Shown: in pieces, positions 47,580-59,773 of the stretch | How the letters are laid out: every line of letters begins with the position of its first letter | Position numbering within the stretch: position 1 is the first letter of the stretch | Source: Adenophora triphylla var. japonica | Taxonomy: Eukaryota; Streptophyta; Magnoliopsida; Asterales; Campanulaceae | DNA length: 64,000 nucleotides | Direction: 5' to 3' | Assembly: GCA_022495995.1 (NCBI GenBank) | Contig: JAFEMH010002081.1 | Location: forward strand, 1 to 64,000 | Position numbers and translations under genes: made by a program | Notes under the pieces: model-generated | The model's database searches: none | Told to the model about the DNA's origin: nothing | What the model saw: the letters and a program-made list of their open reading frames with translations, nothing else

Positions 47580-48389
47580 TACCTCCTACGGACGCTCCAC
47601 TTGGCTGTATGATTTACGTGCTCGGGCTACTTGGGACTTCTTCGGTCTACGCCCGCTTTCTTTTTCCCAGTCGTTTGTCTGCCATTTTGAATGATGATTC
47701 TACCACAAAATCTACCAAGTCCTGCGCTTTGATTGTCTTTCTCGGGGAGTAGGTGATACGGAACTCGGTGAGCTCGATAGACCAAGCTAGCATTCTCCCA
47801 GGGACTCTGGTTTGTGTAAAACCTTTCTAAGCGGGGCCTCGGTCGGTACGGTTATAGGATGTGCGGAAAAGTAGGCTCTTAATTTTCGAGCGAGATCTGA
47901 CAAGGCGTAAGCTAACTTCTCTATATTAAGATAACGCCCTTCTACGGCGGACGGTGCCTTAGATACATAATAAAGCGGTTTTGAGAGTTATTTTCCTCCC
48001 TTACAAGAACGGCGGCTCTTGCCCGGATCGATGCTTGCCAAAAAGCAGAAAAAGTTCTTCCCAGGGCTGGCTGCTGAGTAGAGGTGGTGCCGAGGTATGT
48101 TTTGACTTCCTCAAAAGCTTGATGGCACTCGGTGCTCCATGTAAAATCATCGACTCTCTTCCCCCTTTGAGAGTTTTGAAGAAGGGAGGCATCTCTCTGG
48201 CGACCGCGAGATGAAGCGGCGAAGTGCGGTGATACGGCCATTGAGCTTTTGGACATCCTTCACGCAAGCGGGAGGTTTCATGTCCGATAGGGCTTGGATT
48301 TTCTGGATTAGCCTCTATCCCTCTTTGATTGACCATGAATCAGGAACTTGCCCGCCTTGACCCCAAAAGCGCACTTAAGGGGTTTAGCT

Positions 48390-48867
48390 TCATGTTATTG
48401 CGGCGCGAGTTTTGAAGGTTTCCTCCACGTCGAGCTCGTGGGAGTTTTCCTTAGTCTTTATAACCGTATCGTCGATGTAGGCCTCAAGATTTACGCCTAG
48501 TTGGTTTTTGAAGACCAGATTGACCATGCGGCGATAGGTGGCTCTGCGTTTTTCAACCCGAAGGGCATCATTTTTGTAGCGGTAAGTCTTGCCTGCGCGA
48601 TGAAAGCTACAGAGCGGACATCTTCGGGAGCCATTTGGATCGATGGTAGCCGGAGTATGCATCAATGAAGCTTAATACTCTGCGGCCGGCTATAGAATCC
48701 ACCAATCTGTCAATGCGAGGAAGAGGGAAACAATCCTTGGGACATGCCTTGTTGAGATCGGTGAAATCAACACACATCCTCCATTTGCCGTTAGATTTTT
48801 GACCATTACCACATTGGCCGGCCATTTTGGGTAGGTGATTTCCTTTATTATCCACTGCTTTTAACAA
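48390..48867 (-). pseudogene. Tat element reverse transcriptase, broken
   Basis: Two pieces in different frames give the palm of the RT. The first has GKWRMCVDFTDLNKACPKD, FPLPRIDRL and FIDAYSGYH. The second has RRMVNLVFKNQLGVNLEAY with the active-site box Y-I-D-D followed by TVIKTK. A frame change between them (near 48620) and further breaks downstream (48000-48390) prevent a full product. Confidence 0.85.
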
Positions 48868-49486
48868 TTTTCCACCTCTTCCTTGATTGCAATTTCTTTC
48901 TCAGGGAGAAGTATCTTGATTTACGGTGAATGTTCTTGAAGGATGGGTCATCATTGATTTTGTGGAGGATCACATCCTCGGCGATTCCCAATATCTTCCA
49001 CCCTCCAAGCGAACACATCACAATATGCCCTTAAGAATTCGATTAGGATTCTTCTCTCCTCGCTGTGAATTTTCAGCCCAACCTTAACTATTTGCTCGGG
49101 GAAGTGGAGATTGATTACCACCTCCTCGAGCTCGTCGTTAGGTTGGAGATCGTTGATTTCACGGTTGTGCGGAGTCGATGATTATGGTTGGGGGGTTGAC
49201 TGAGCTCCGGTCGGTGTTGCCGCTAGAGTATATGATATCGCGGTCAATCTCCTCTATTCCTCGATCAATATAACCTCCCTCGACGGGGGCGGTGCTTCGA
49301 TTTTACGCTCGTCTTGAGCTCCACGCTTCGTGGAATGGAAAGAAAGCATGCCAATTTGTATGGAGTGTAGGCGGGAGTGCGGGTTTTCCCTTTTTTGATT
49401 TGTCCTCGCCTTTTCCCTCTTTCGTTTTGTCCTCGCCCTCTATCTGCGGGCGGGATGCACTGGCCTTTCTGTTCTTTCCTTTTTCC

Positions 49487-49941
49487 TCAAGTGCTCGGAG
49501 GAATCTCCCGGAGCTGGTTCTTGATGGTAGCAACCCGCCGGGTGTTAAATTTCACCCTTTGGTGGGGAACGGATGCAACTATTCCCAATTCGGCCTGAGC
49601 AGTTACGTCGAGAATGGCATTGTATTGGGAAGGAAGATCGACCACCATGAAAGCTACCTTGGTCGTCTTCTGCATGGGTTTTTCCCCAATAGTTACGTCA
49701 AACACAATCATCCCCTTTACCCTTACGGCGTGATTTGTGATGCCCTCAAGCATGCCCGCATATGGAAAAGATGCGCTTCGGTCATTCTCATTCCTACCAA
49801 CGTATGGTAGTAGAGTATATCGCGGGCGACTCCGGTATCTATCAACACTCGGCCTATGTTTGCCCGGTTGATTCTCATTACGAGGTGAGAGGTGAGTGGA
49901 ATGAAAAAGGGTGGAGGCAAGTTCGCTCCTTTTGAACCCAA
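49487..49941 (-). pseudogene. Tat element protease region, broken
   Basis: The active-site block VLIDTGVARDILYYHT lies around 49790-49850, with the catalytic D-T-G retained. The downstream part, GMIVFDVTIGEKP and ILDVTAQAELGIVAS, lies in another frame. This is the retropepsin-like aspartic protease found between gag and RT in Ty3/gypsy elements. Confidence 0.75.
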
Positions 49942-49949
49942 TTTCTTGC

Positions 49950-51753
49950 TCTTCTTAGGAGCCGTTGCGGGGATGGATAAAACCTTCTCTAATGTCCAGG
50001 ATTTGGAGGGAGAGGCTGTTTGTTGGAGGGAGGTTCTTCTCCAGATGAAGTTTATATTGTAGTCTCAGTCGTCATCCTCAAAATTGTCTCTTTCCACCCT
50101 CTCGGGGCCACGAGGGTTTCGTGCCATTCTTTGGTTATTATTGGGGGCACAGTTGTTTCCCTTGATCCATCTGGTTAGCTCCCATCATTGATTCTTTTTG
50201 AATTATTCTCTTTAGGTAGGCAGTCCTCGATTCCGTGCCGTGATCATTATGGTACTCGCAGAACTTTGTCCTACTCCTCTCATTTGGTTTTCGAGCATGG
50301 GGGAGGAGGAGGAAAGTACGATGCCCTCATGATCCTTTGCTCTTGGCTCGGTGAGCTCGGTGTAGGCTGTTTCCTCAACTTTTTCCGGAGCTTGTCCAGG
50401 CCACGGCCTCTGTTCTTGCCACTGGTTGTTAACGCGGGCGGCCTGCAGGGTGGTCTCCTGAACTTGGCTTATTCTTTCCTTGGGTGAAGCTCGGGAGCGG
50501 GCATGCTTGCTCTCTTCGGCGGAGCGATGGCGAAGCCCTTTCATACATCTCCTCCATTTGTTTTTGGTTGGTGGAGGCGAAATTCAATTTCAAGAAGGAG
50601 GAGGTGAGGCCTCCCTCAAAGCAAAGTCTAATATCTCCCTCTTCCCGGATCCACTATCTCCTCGCTCACCTTTACGAAGCGAGCAATGTAATCTTTTGTG
50701 GATTCGGTGGGGGCACCTTGACACGGACAAGATCTTGTCTTTGGTCAGCGGGCACCCCGGCTCCAAAGAAGGCATTAAGGAAAATGTTCTGAAGCGGCCG
50801 AAAGAGTTGATGGAGCGGGGTTTGAGAGCCGGCATCCGGGATAGGGCCTTGCCCGTGAAAGTGGCGGTAGAGCTTTGCACATTACGGATTCGTCCGCGGA
50901 GAATAATGCCATTTGGCCCTCAAATCGACCCGTAGAGGCTCCTCGCGTTCTTGGAACCATCATATGTATCCATGCAGGGGCTTCCCCTTACGGATAGGTG
51001 CCGCGCGACCTTGTCATTTGAAGGCATCCATTGTGCGACCACATTTTTGTTGCCTTCGATGGGTCTCCCACATTTTACGCATGAAATCAACGAACTCGGG
51101 GTTACGGCTATCAACCTTACGCTTTTTATTACGTGGAGCCACGGCCTTCCCCTTGGCCGGAGCCGGGGTAGTGCTTGGGGCCTCGCACGTTGGTTTGGCT
51201 GCGCCTCTTCCCAATCTCCTCGCTATCATCTACGTGCACCACACCTGCGCTTGGCCAGTGTCCGCGCTCGGGGTTGGTTGGCCCGGTTTGCCCCCGCGGC
51301 TTGACTAGCAAGTGATTTAGCGGGAGCTCGTTGGGAGAACTTTTGGGACCCTTGTGGGAACTGTAGCCCTCCATTGGCCTCTATTTCGAACATTTCCAGT
51401 TGTTGGTCGGCAATTGCCATGGCCTCAGCGACCAGCTTGGATTTGGAGTCCAGAATTTCTTGTCTCCTCGGGATTTGCTCAGGGAGAGAGGAGTGTTCAT
51501 GGTGGTGTTTACGGGGGAGCTTGGGGAGTTTTGGGACTTTGTTTAGGAGGGCTTGTGCTTTGTCAGCACGTATTTGGTCTGTGAGTTGGTGTATAGCCTT
51601 CTGACCAGGGGATAGGGTGTGTGATGGCTGAGAACGGGCCCCCATCCGGTTAAATACAGAGTTAGTTTGCTTACCCTTGTTGATAGTGGAGGGTGAGGCT
51701 TGGTTCTCATCCTCCAAGGTCAAATGACCAGCGTTTTCCAATATCTTAGACAT
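49950..51753 (-). pseudogene. Tat element gag, frameshifted
   Basis: The best start is the Met of MSKILENAGHLTLEDENQ at 51753, about 110 nt inside the primer site. Recognisable gag blocks follow in shifting frames. A basic linker comes first, then PCMDTYDGSKNARSL near 50960-51000, and the capsid-like ALSRMPALKPRSINSFGRF near 50790-50880. The reading frame changes several times, so no full capsid protein is possible. Exact limits between gag and protease are uncertain. Confidence 0.7.
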
Positions 51754-51865
51754 ATTCTGTAAAAAGATGATGGAAAAAGAAGAGCCTTTCGGCACTTGTT
51801 TTGTTTAGGACACGAGAGGTGCCTTGAAAACAAAATACACGGGAAGTAAATAAAGAAAAGATCTA

Positions 51866-51885
51866 GTTTCCCGGCAATGGAACCA
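51866..51885 (-). promoter_or_regulatory. Primer-binding site of the Tat element
   Basis: The minus-strand sequence TGGTTCCATTGCCGGGAAAC starts one base inside the 5' LTR, where the tRNA primer pairs for minus-strand DNA synthesis. The TGG-CC-TTGCCGGG pattern is like that of Ogre/Tat elements rather than initiator-Met tRNA. Confidence 0.7.
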
Positions 51886-51886
51886 C

Positions 51887-52725
51887 TGATGACGCCAAGC
51901 TTTTCAGGGTCAGGAGCGGTTCAAGGATATCTGGCTAGGATATTTAGTGGATGGATGGTACCTAGATCACAACACAAACAAGCACCGTTAAGGTCAAAGT
52001 TGGATGTTACTCCAACTCAGGCCCTCGGGTGTGAGAGTAAGAATACTGAGATAATAAGGCTTGGAATACCTTGGAGTGTGTGTGTGTTTAGGGTTTAGAG
52101 TAATATGGCTTACTCAATTGTATTTTGAACTTACCTTTCCCAAGGGGGTAAAGGCCTTCTATTTATAGGCAATGCAATGGTTCTTGTTGAGGTAAGCAAT
52201 GAGATCAGCCCTTGGGGGCACTTTGGTATTTGACCAGCTACACGTGTCCGCATCTAATTGGTCCTGTCAGGGAGGGAACATTGACTGTCCAGGGGACATG
52301 GCTGAAAGGGACATGAGCCGTGTAGCCGGCTTGGAGCATTAAATGGAATAGTAGGCGCCTGACTGAGCCGCATTAAATGCGTGATAGGGAAGCCGACAAG
52401 TGGCCTGTCAGAGCCAGTAAGGTAACTTGCTCAGTAAGGCTTGACATTAACCGGGAAGCAGACATGTGCCCGCGGTCAACATTGTGGCCGCAGTCAAAGG
52501 TATATGACGCGAGCACGGTTGACGCGATCATGACTCCTGCGGGCACCAATCCAGCGGGCAGGATCCCTGCGGTCCTCGATAGGGATAATGCGGGGAGGGA
52601 CGCGGTCTTGACCTCAAGGGCCTATTTGTCCGCGGTCTTCCCCTCAGTGGTCCAGGAACTGCCACGTCACTGGTTCCTTGATCCAGACCGAGCGCGGGCC
52701 CGGTCCAGTAGATCCGGGCTCATCA
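51887..52725 (-). repeat. 5' LTR of the Tat element
   Basis: Same 839-bp sequence as the other LTR with about 13 substitutions. On the minus strand it holds the promoter: CCTATAAATAG (near 52158-52168 in window coordinates) is a good TATA box. Confidence 0.93.
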
Positions 52726-53315
52726 AGTTTCATGGATACTTATAGATGCCACTGACAAAGCTATGATTCTCAAAAATCAGAAGAGTGGTGAAGAGGCACT
52801 TGGATAACGGACCATGAGAGATAATGACATGTGAAATATAACATGGTTTTGTCGGCCAGCAAATTATCAAGAAATCATGTTATTTGATAGATTAACCATA
52901 CAATTCATAACAATGGTGGCCCTACCAATTTGAGCCACCAGTTATACATGCCATTTTATCATGGTTGACCCCTTGCCTCAGAAACATGCTTGAGACTGCC
53001 TTGACATACTAATATACAATGTGATTAATATGTAAGATAAGCTAAATTGGTACCTGTTTTGATGTCTTTTAAGAATTTCAAAGCAGATTGCTTAAAGCTA
53101 CAAACTGCTGAACAAATGTGAGTTCATGTGTTTTGACCTACGAAACAGAAAATGATAAATGCATACCTAACAATTGACAACAGTAGTCTATAACTATATA
53201 ATGAGGCAAGTGCAAGAGCAAATTTCCCGCTCAAAATAAGGGCAGTCAAGTAATTTCATGCCAAGTCATATTTGTAATTACAATGCCATAAAGTGGTATT
53301 TTGTATTCTAATAAG

Positions 53316-53768
53316 CCAAACCCTTTTTACCGCTCATCTTCTTCTTGTGTCTCTCTACTCCCTTTATCGTCATTACAACCCTTCTTCTCCAAAACACTCT
53401 CTTTCTTCTCTCTTCTCTCCTCTCTCCTCTCTCTCTCTTCTCTCTCTCTCACACACACACACACAACCCCCTCTCTCTCTCAGCCCACTCCTACATCAGT
53501 CTCCCCCCCACGTCTCCCATCAACACCGACCCCTTTTCACCTCCATCTCCCAAATCTACTCTAAAATTGCACCCCTCTCTCTCTATACTTCTCTCCGACG
53601 TCACTTCATCTTCTCCTAAACATCCCCGCTCTCTGGTACGAACCACAATGTCTTCGCCTCCTCCTCTCTCTTGATATAGTTCTTGTAGCCCTCTGCTTTT
53701 CCATGGTCGATCAACGACGTCGTCACTTTCATCTTCTCCAAAACCCTAGAAGGCAATTCAATTCATTA
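53316..53768 (+). other. Possible 5' leader / first exon of an unidentified gene
   Basis: A CT-rich tract with (CT)n and (CA)n runs is followed by ATGGTCGATCAACGACG, the telobox AAACCCTAG and a good CATTAG|GTATGT donor near 53769. This is how many plant housekeeping genes begin (short first exon, long first intron). No second exon is seen in the 1.5 kb before the copia element, so the gene, if real, is disrupted or untranslated. Confidence 0.3.
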
Positions 53769-54293
53769 GGTATGTGTATTCTTGGTTTTTGGTTCGTTTG
53801 TTTCTCAAATTTAATTCGTTTTTATTTTTGTGAAATTGAATATATTATATATCTTCGTTTTATTGTGCTTCAATTACGAATTTTGAATGTTCGGGATTTT
53901 AAATGAGCTCTATGATTTTGATGGGCTCTTTGATTTTGATTGTTTTTCATTTTCAGTTCATTAGCTATATCAGTAGTTTTACAAGATTCCCATGAATTGT
54001 ATTTACTGTTTAGGGATTTTGGCACGGATCACATTAAAATACATGGGTAAATTGCGCTTAAATTTTTTATTTTGAATGTGCTTTGAATTGCTTTTTGATT
54101 CTGTCGTTTGGATGCACAATTTGATTCCAATTGTTGTTTCAATATCATTTCCACACATCAGCAGAACACTCCCATGATTTTTATTTATGGTTTAGGGGTT
54201 TTGCAATCAATTAATGCAGCAATTGTCGAGGATCAAGAAAATTAAGTATATAGCAAGATAAATGCTCCTTTTTGGGTCCTCGGGAAAATTAAA

Positions 54294-54297
<4 letters not shown>

Positions 54298-54353
<56 letters not shown>
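54298..54353. repeat. (TA)n microsatellite
   Basis: About 55 bp of pure TA repeats, 110 bp before the tandem array. Confidence 0.95.
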
Positions 54354-54357
<4 letters not shown>

Positions 54358-54479
54358 GTTGGTGAGGAAGGTTATGGCTTCACCACGTGGACAAGTTTAG
54401 GCAAACTCTTGATTTTGAAGAAGCCACGTCATTACTATCCCAAAATCTATAAGACTTTTGATATTCTCTTTATTAGCTA

Positions 54480-54990
54480 ATACTATTAGTTAATAATAAT
54501 AGTTATTATATAGGTTAACTATTACTATTAATAGTATTAGTTAACTATAATAGTTACTTTATAAGTTAACTATTACTATTAATTGTATTAGTTAACTATA
54601 ATAGTTACTATATAAGTTAACTATTACTATTAATAGTATTAGTTAACTATAATAGTTACTATATATGTTAACTATTACTATTAATAGTATTAGTTAACTA
54701 TAATAGTTACTTTATAAGTTAACTATTACTATTAATTGTATTAGTTAACTATAATAGTTACTATATATGTTAACTATTACTATTAATAGTATTAGTTAAC
54801 TATAATAGTTACTATATATGTTAACTATTACTATAATAGTATTAGTTAACTATAATAGTTACTATATATGCTAGCTATTATTATAAATAATATTAATTTA
54901 CTATATAGGTTAAGTAATAGTATTATAGTTACAATATATGTTAACTATTACTATTAATAATATTAGTTAATCATAATAGTTACTATATAT
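54480..54990. repeat. AT-only tandem array, unit about 51 bp, each unit near-palindromic
   Basis: About nine units carry GTTAACTATTACTATTAATAG followed by TATTAGTTAACTATAATAGTTAC. GTTAAC recurs on both sides of a TATTAATA centre, so each unit can fold on itself. Copies vary at a few positions (TATAAG / TATATG, AATAG / AATTG), and the last ones are degenerate. Confidence 0.92.
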
Positions 54991-55299
54991 ATATATCAAA
55001 GTAGGTCGTTAATAATACCAATGGGCATTTAGCTTAAAGACGTACTTTTCTCGGGAAGGTTAAGGGTTGGAACCCCCTACATTGTATTTAAAATGTTGTA
55101 ATTTGAAAAGAAATAGGTCGTTAGTTTTTTCATTCACTTTGTTAACGTCCATTAAAAATGTTGCATACTGACATAAATTATGACATAAAAAAAATGACAT
55201 AAAGTATGAACATCAAAAATAAAATAGCAAAAATTGCTACATTGTTAGCCACAATGCAATTCCTATTAAACTTATGTGCAACAATGAAAACGTGAGTTT

Positions 55300-56050
55300 T
55301 GTGGGAACATAATTATGTTTCCTTATTTCAAAAGACTTCTATATGGTAAGAAGATTTTGGGACTTTCATGGAGATTTATAAGTATCTTACTTTTATTAAG
55401 AGATTGTAATTATGTAAATATCTTTTATTTATGTACATAGTTTTATATTAGGACTAACCTACTAATATTTGATTTCCTTATGAGTGTGTTATATGTTTTC
55501 ATATAGAAAAAGGAATCTCACAATGGAAGAGGTCGATTGCATGAAGATCTTCTCAATGGTGCACTATAAATACAAGGCATTCAGCACAAAGAGAAGCTAC
55601 GGTTTTAGAGAGAAAAATACACTTACTTCATAGCATTCGATTGAGTTGTGTTTAGGTTGTGAGCTTACATCTGTAACTCACATCTAGGTTTTTATAAAGT
55701 TCTCTTGTTTTACTTCTGATTGAATAAGTCCTACTTGGGAAAGGGGAGTTGTTCATATCATAGAAGGTGATTAGAACTTGTTTAGTATTTTCATATTTTA
55801 GTTTTTCACTTATTTGTTTTTGTAAGAAACATAAGTTTTATAGTGAAAGGTTTTTGGGCGTAAGCCTAGTTTGCTGATCACACAGATCAGTAAGCGTATA
55901 TAACTCTTGAGTTATTGCATTTTATTTACTTTTAATTGTTTTATTCCGTATTGCATTATACGTGGATGTGTGGACGATTGTGAGACACATACGTACTCAC
56001 ATCCGTTGCCTATTGCGTGATCCAAGTTTCCTAGCTACACGAAACTTTCA
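55300..56050 (+). repeat. 5' LTR of a Ty1/copia element
   Basis: The right border (…ACTTTCA) is set by the primer site that follows at 56053. The left border TGTGGGAACATAATTATG is a best guess from the TG rule. A TATA box, TATAAATA, lies at 55565-55572. The second LTR is outside the window, so length and age cannot be checked. Confidence 0.6.
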
Positions 56051-56052
56051 AT

Positions 56053-56065
56053 TGGTATCGAGCCA
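56053..56065 (+). promoter_or_regulatory. Primer-binding site of the copia element
   Basis: TTGGTATCGAGCC directly follows the LTR end. It is close to the usual TGGTATCAGAGC complement of initiator-methionine tRNA. Confidence 0.7.
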
Positions 56066-56109
56066 ACTCTCGAAATATTGCGAGTGTTGATCCGTAAAGT
56101 GTAGGCATT

Positions 56110-57180
56110 ATGGAATGCCAAAATCACCAAAATAGGCCTCCTGTCTTGGATGGCACAAATTATTCTCTTTGGAAGTCTAAGATGCGAAATTACATCAAAA
56201 GTATTGATGAAAGAGCTTGGATGTGCATTCTTGTTGCATGGCAACCTCCTACTATGGAGAAAAAGCCATCTTCTGGTGTTGGTGAGTCCTTCTTTGAAAG
56301 AAAACACGAAGAACAATGGACTCTTGATGAAATACAAAGCTGCAAATTACAATTCAAAAGCCATGGGTGCTATTTCCAGCCATGTTTAAGGAATATGTAC
56401 AAGCTTATAACAAATGAGAGTATAGCCAAAGCGCTTGGGATATTTTGCAAACTCAATGTGAGGGAGCACCAAGTGTGAAGGCTACCGGGCTTAGAATTTT
56501 AATGGATAGGTTTGAGTTACTTCGAATGGAAGAAAGCGAGGATATTGTGTCATATCTTTGCTAAGATTCATGAGATTTCAAATGAATGCACAAGTCTAGG
56601 AGAATCTATCTCCAATGCAAGACTTGTTAGTAAAATTCTAAGGACCTTGCACGAGAGGTTTAACATTAAAGTAGGCGTGATTGAAGAAACAAAGGACCTG
56701 ACAAAACCGTAGGTCTTGACACTATCATAGGAATCTTGGATCGTATTTGAGCTTAACCTTGAGGCTCGGAAGAAGAACAAAACACATAGTCTTGCCCTTA
56801 AAAGTCTTCTTGCTCTACCAAAGGAGCTTGTGGAATTATCCTCTGAAATTGACAAGTCTAATCTTTAAGATGAGGATGTAGCTTTTATTTCAAAGAAATT
56901 CAGTTCTATCTTGAAAAATAGAAGGATAAGCAAATTCCCCGATAGACCTACTTCGATCTTCTTTGAAAAGCCCAAACCTAGCACTGACACTGGATTCAAG
57001 AAACCAAGTTTTGAAAATAAATCATCGAATCTGTCCAATGTAGGGCATGTCGTGGCTTTGGTCATTATGCCAATGAGTGTGCTAACACACTTAAAAAGAA
57101 GGGGATGAGCTTAAGCTGCTACCCTTAGTGACGGTGAGGATGAGGAAGAAGAAGTGGCTAACATGTCTGTCTTAAATTGC
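56110..57180 (+). pseudogene. Copia gag with zinc knuckle, frameshifted
   Basis: Begins MECQNHQNRPPVLDGTNYSL and WKSKMRNYIKSIDERAW, the copia gag N-terminus (DUF4219/UBN2-like). The next block, KIHEISNECTSLGESISNAR, LVSKILRTLHERFNIKV, is in another frame (56512-56712). A C-x2-C-x4-H-x4-C zinc knuckle (CRACRGFGHYANEC) lies around 57035-57085 and would bind the genomic RNA. At least two frame changes and several stops separate the pieces. An acidic stretch follows. Confidence 0.82.
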
Positions 57181-57453
57181 CATTACGTGTTTAATGCTTT
57201 TACGCGGATATAGAAGAATATACTCCCTGAAAATCCCTTGGATGTGGGCTCGGTTGTGTACACATGCGGTGTCACATCTGACCCAGTGCTGAAGCTGTTT
57301 CTCTGTAAAAGGAGAGTCAGATGATGAAGATGAAGAAAGAGACATTCCCTATGAGGAACTCTTTGCCACATACAAGGAGCTGCATACTGATTGGATGAAA
57401 AGATTGGACAAAATTGAGGTACTTGTTAAGGTAAACAAATCTCTCTCGATAAA

Positions 57454-58386
57454 TTGTTGCTTGTGAAGATGAAAAAGTTTGTACTTTCAAAAGAAAATGA
57501 TGCTCAAAAGGATACCATTGCAAGACTAGAAGTCCTTGTGACCAAAAGAGAAGTTGATCTTGAAAAATTCAAGAATGAATGTGAAAAAGGCGATAATACT
57601 TTTACTAAGTTAAACAAAAGTAAAATGAAAATGGAAGAAGCTTTTCTATGGGTCAACGTGACAAAATTGGTATAGGTTTTGAAAATAATTTTGTAAAGGA
57701 GGGATGTGAGGCTTCTACCTCTAAAAGTATGAAAAAACAAGCTTTTAAAGAAAAAGTCATTACGAGTGAGAAGAGACCAAGGAAGAGGCATTACATTTGC
57801 CACTCTTGCCTAGCTCCTGGTCACATTAGGCCCTACATTTACAAACTCAAGGGCGATAAAAAATGCGGTAATTTCAAACGGCCTCGAGATGTGTGAGAAG
57901 ATGTATGCACATCCTAACATACATCCGAGTCAATCTGAGACCTCTGCAACCCAAAAGAAAGCTGTTAAACGGTGGGTAGCCAAACCAATTACCACCTGCA
58001 ATGTTGTCTACTCTTCCCTCAAGAATCTTGTCTACGGCTCTTGGTATTTTGATAGTGGGTGCTCTAGGCACATGGAAACCAAGCAAGTCCTTCTTGACTA
58101 TGAAGTAATAAATGGAGGGAAAGTAAATTTTGATGGAGGTGCTCAAGGAAAGATTGTTGGGAAAGGAACCCTGGATGTTAAGGGTCTCCCAAAATTGCAC
58201 AATGTGTACCATGTGGAAGGCTTGAAAGCCAACCTAATAAGCATCGATCAAGCGTGTGATGATGACCTATTTGTGAAGTTTGATAAGCACTTGTGTGAAG
58301 TGTTTGATAAGGATAATAAATGTGTGTTTCTTGGTCCTAGATCTGCGACAATTGTTACCAATTTGGTGACAATCTTTCTTGCCTAA
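57454..58386 (+). pseudogene. Copia late gag coiled coil and aspartic protease
   Basis: A Lys/Glu-rich coiled-coil-like part (57454-57675) is followed by a second Cys/His cluster (YICHSCLAPGHIRP, 57790-57840). The protease block WYFDSGCSRHM begins at 58041. The catalytic D-S-G is retained, with GKGTLDVKGLPKLHNVYHV and LKANLISI downstream. Open from 57889 to 58386 but detached from the preceding frame. Confidence 0.8.
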
Positions 58387-58394
58387 GCTCAAAA

Positions 58395-59010
58395 GCTAAT
58401 GATGTCAATCTGTGGCACCAAAAATTAGGGCATGCTAGGCGTAGAACTCTGGAAGAACTTCAAAGGTTTGAAGCCATTAAAGACCTCCCTAACCTGAACT
58501 TCAAGAACCACGATGTACGTGGTTCATGTCAAAAGGGAAAACAAACAAAAGCATCACATAAAAAGGTCCAACAATGCTCCACAACTAGATGTTTGGAGAT
58601 GATTCACTTGATTTAATGGGACCTATTGAAGTAGAAAGCTTTGGTAGGAAAAAGTATGCCTTTGTGTGTGTTGATGATTATTCTAGGTACAGCTTGGGTA
58701 ATGTTCTTAAGAGAAAAGTCGAAACAATTGGAGAATTCAAGAATTGGTACAAAAGGGTGAGAAACCTTTATGGTCTTAAGGCGTGAGGATTAGGTCGACC
58801 ATAGCACCGAATATGAGAATCAAATGTTCACCAATTTTTGCAATTCTAAGGGAATCACTCATGAGTTTTACGCACCAATCACCCCACGGCAAAATGGAAT
58901 TGCTTTGAAAGAAAGAATAGAACCTTGCAAGAAATGGCTAGGGTCATGCTAAGTTCAAAGAACTTGTCCAAAAAATTTTGGGCGAAGCTTTAAACAACGC
59001 TTGCCACATT
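58395..59010 (+). pseudogene. Copia integrase, broken
   Basis: The pre-integrase zinc finger (LWHQKLGHARRRTLEEL, then SCQKGKQTKASH) starts near 58410. The first catalytic Asp is in MIHLDLMGPIEV. The second-Asp region reads VDHSTEYENQMF near 58795. The Glu region, LKERKNRTLQEMARVML, is split by a frame change near 58915. All three DDE landmarks can still be seen, but no continuous frame joins them. Confidence 0.8.
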
Positions 59011-59773
59011 GGCGATAGGGTGTTCTAAGGATTGGTAGCACTTTGTCACCCCATATCAAATCCTCCTTGGAAAGAAACCAACTATAAAATATTTTCATGT
59101 GTTTGGTTGTGTTTGTTATATTTTCAATGATAGAGAATACTGTCCAAGTTTGATTCAAAGAGTGACAAAGCAATTTTCATGGGCTATTCCACAAGCAGTA
59201 GAGCTTACGAGTTTTCAATCTCAAAACTAAGACCATTATGGAATCTGCTAATGTTAAATTTAATGACTCACTTGATCTTAACCTCAAGACGGTGAGGATG
59301 ATGTTTCGGGTTGCTTCTTTGATTTGGAAGGATGAAGAAAGCAGTCTTTGAAAAATCAAAAGAAGCTTCAGTCTTGATAAAAATGTTGAACCCGATAAGG
59401 ATGTAACCAAGGATGTGGACACATACGCCTCCACATCTGAACCCACATCTGCACCTACATCCACTCAAACTCCATGTAAGCGAGGACGGTTCCTCGATTA
59501 CGATCGAGGATGATGCTCGAAGGTAATGTGAATGGATGTGTGGATAGGTCGAAAGGATATCCCTTCAAAAATCCAGAAAAACCACCCCACTTCACAAGTT
59601 GTGGGAGATGTGCATGCTCAAGTGAGAACTAGACAAAAGGACAAAGTTGATTATAGAAAGATGGCTGGTTTGTGGAGTTGCTCCTCAGCATACTCCCAGG
59701 TAAGTTTACATTGTTTTGTTTCAAAAATTGAACCTAAGAATGTTCTTGAAGCATTGAAAGATCTTGTTGGATT

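Larger units (their letters stand above)
39907..52725 (-). mobile_element. Ty3/gypsy LTR retrotransposon, Tat lineage (Ogre/Retand-like), 12.8 kb
   Basis: Two 839-bp LTRs start TGATGACGCC and end GGGCTCATCA. They flank an interior with a minus-strand order of gag, protease, RT, RNase H and integrase. A 5-bp duplication, AGTTT, is present at 39902-39906 and 52726-52730. The primer site next to the right LTR (TGGTTCCATTGCCGGGAAAC) resembles those of Tat elements. A long antisense ORF between integrase and 3' LTR is another Tat hallmark. By eye the LTRs differ at about 13 positions (about 1.5%), with no length difference, so the insertion is young. Nevertheless gag-pol is heavily frameshifted. 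Confidence 0.92.
52731..55299. other. Intergenic between Tat and copia elements
   Basis: No protein gene recognised. It contains the former upstream flank of the SAUR gene, a pyrimidine-rich leader-like tract with a telobox (53300-53770), a (TA)n run and a tandem array near 54480-54990. Confidence 0.5.

Noticed and set aside
53293..53674. Ser/Leu/Pro-rich ORFs of about 100 codons
   Set aside because: All three frames are open because the DNA is CT-rich low complexity. This is not evidence of coding.
54480..54990. CRISPR-like repeat array
   Set aside because: Units are contiguous with no unique spacers, AT-only, and in a plant genome. It is an ordinary tandem repeat.
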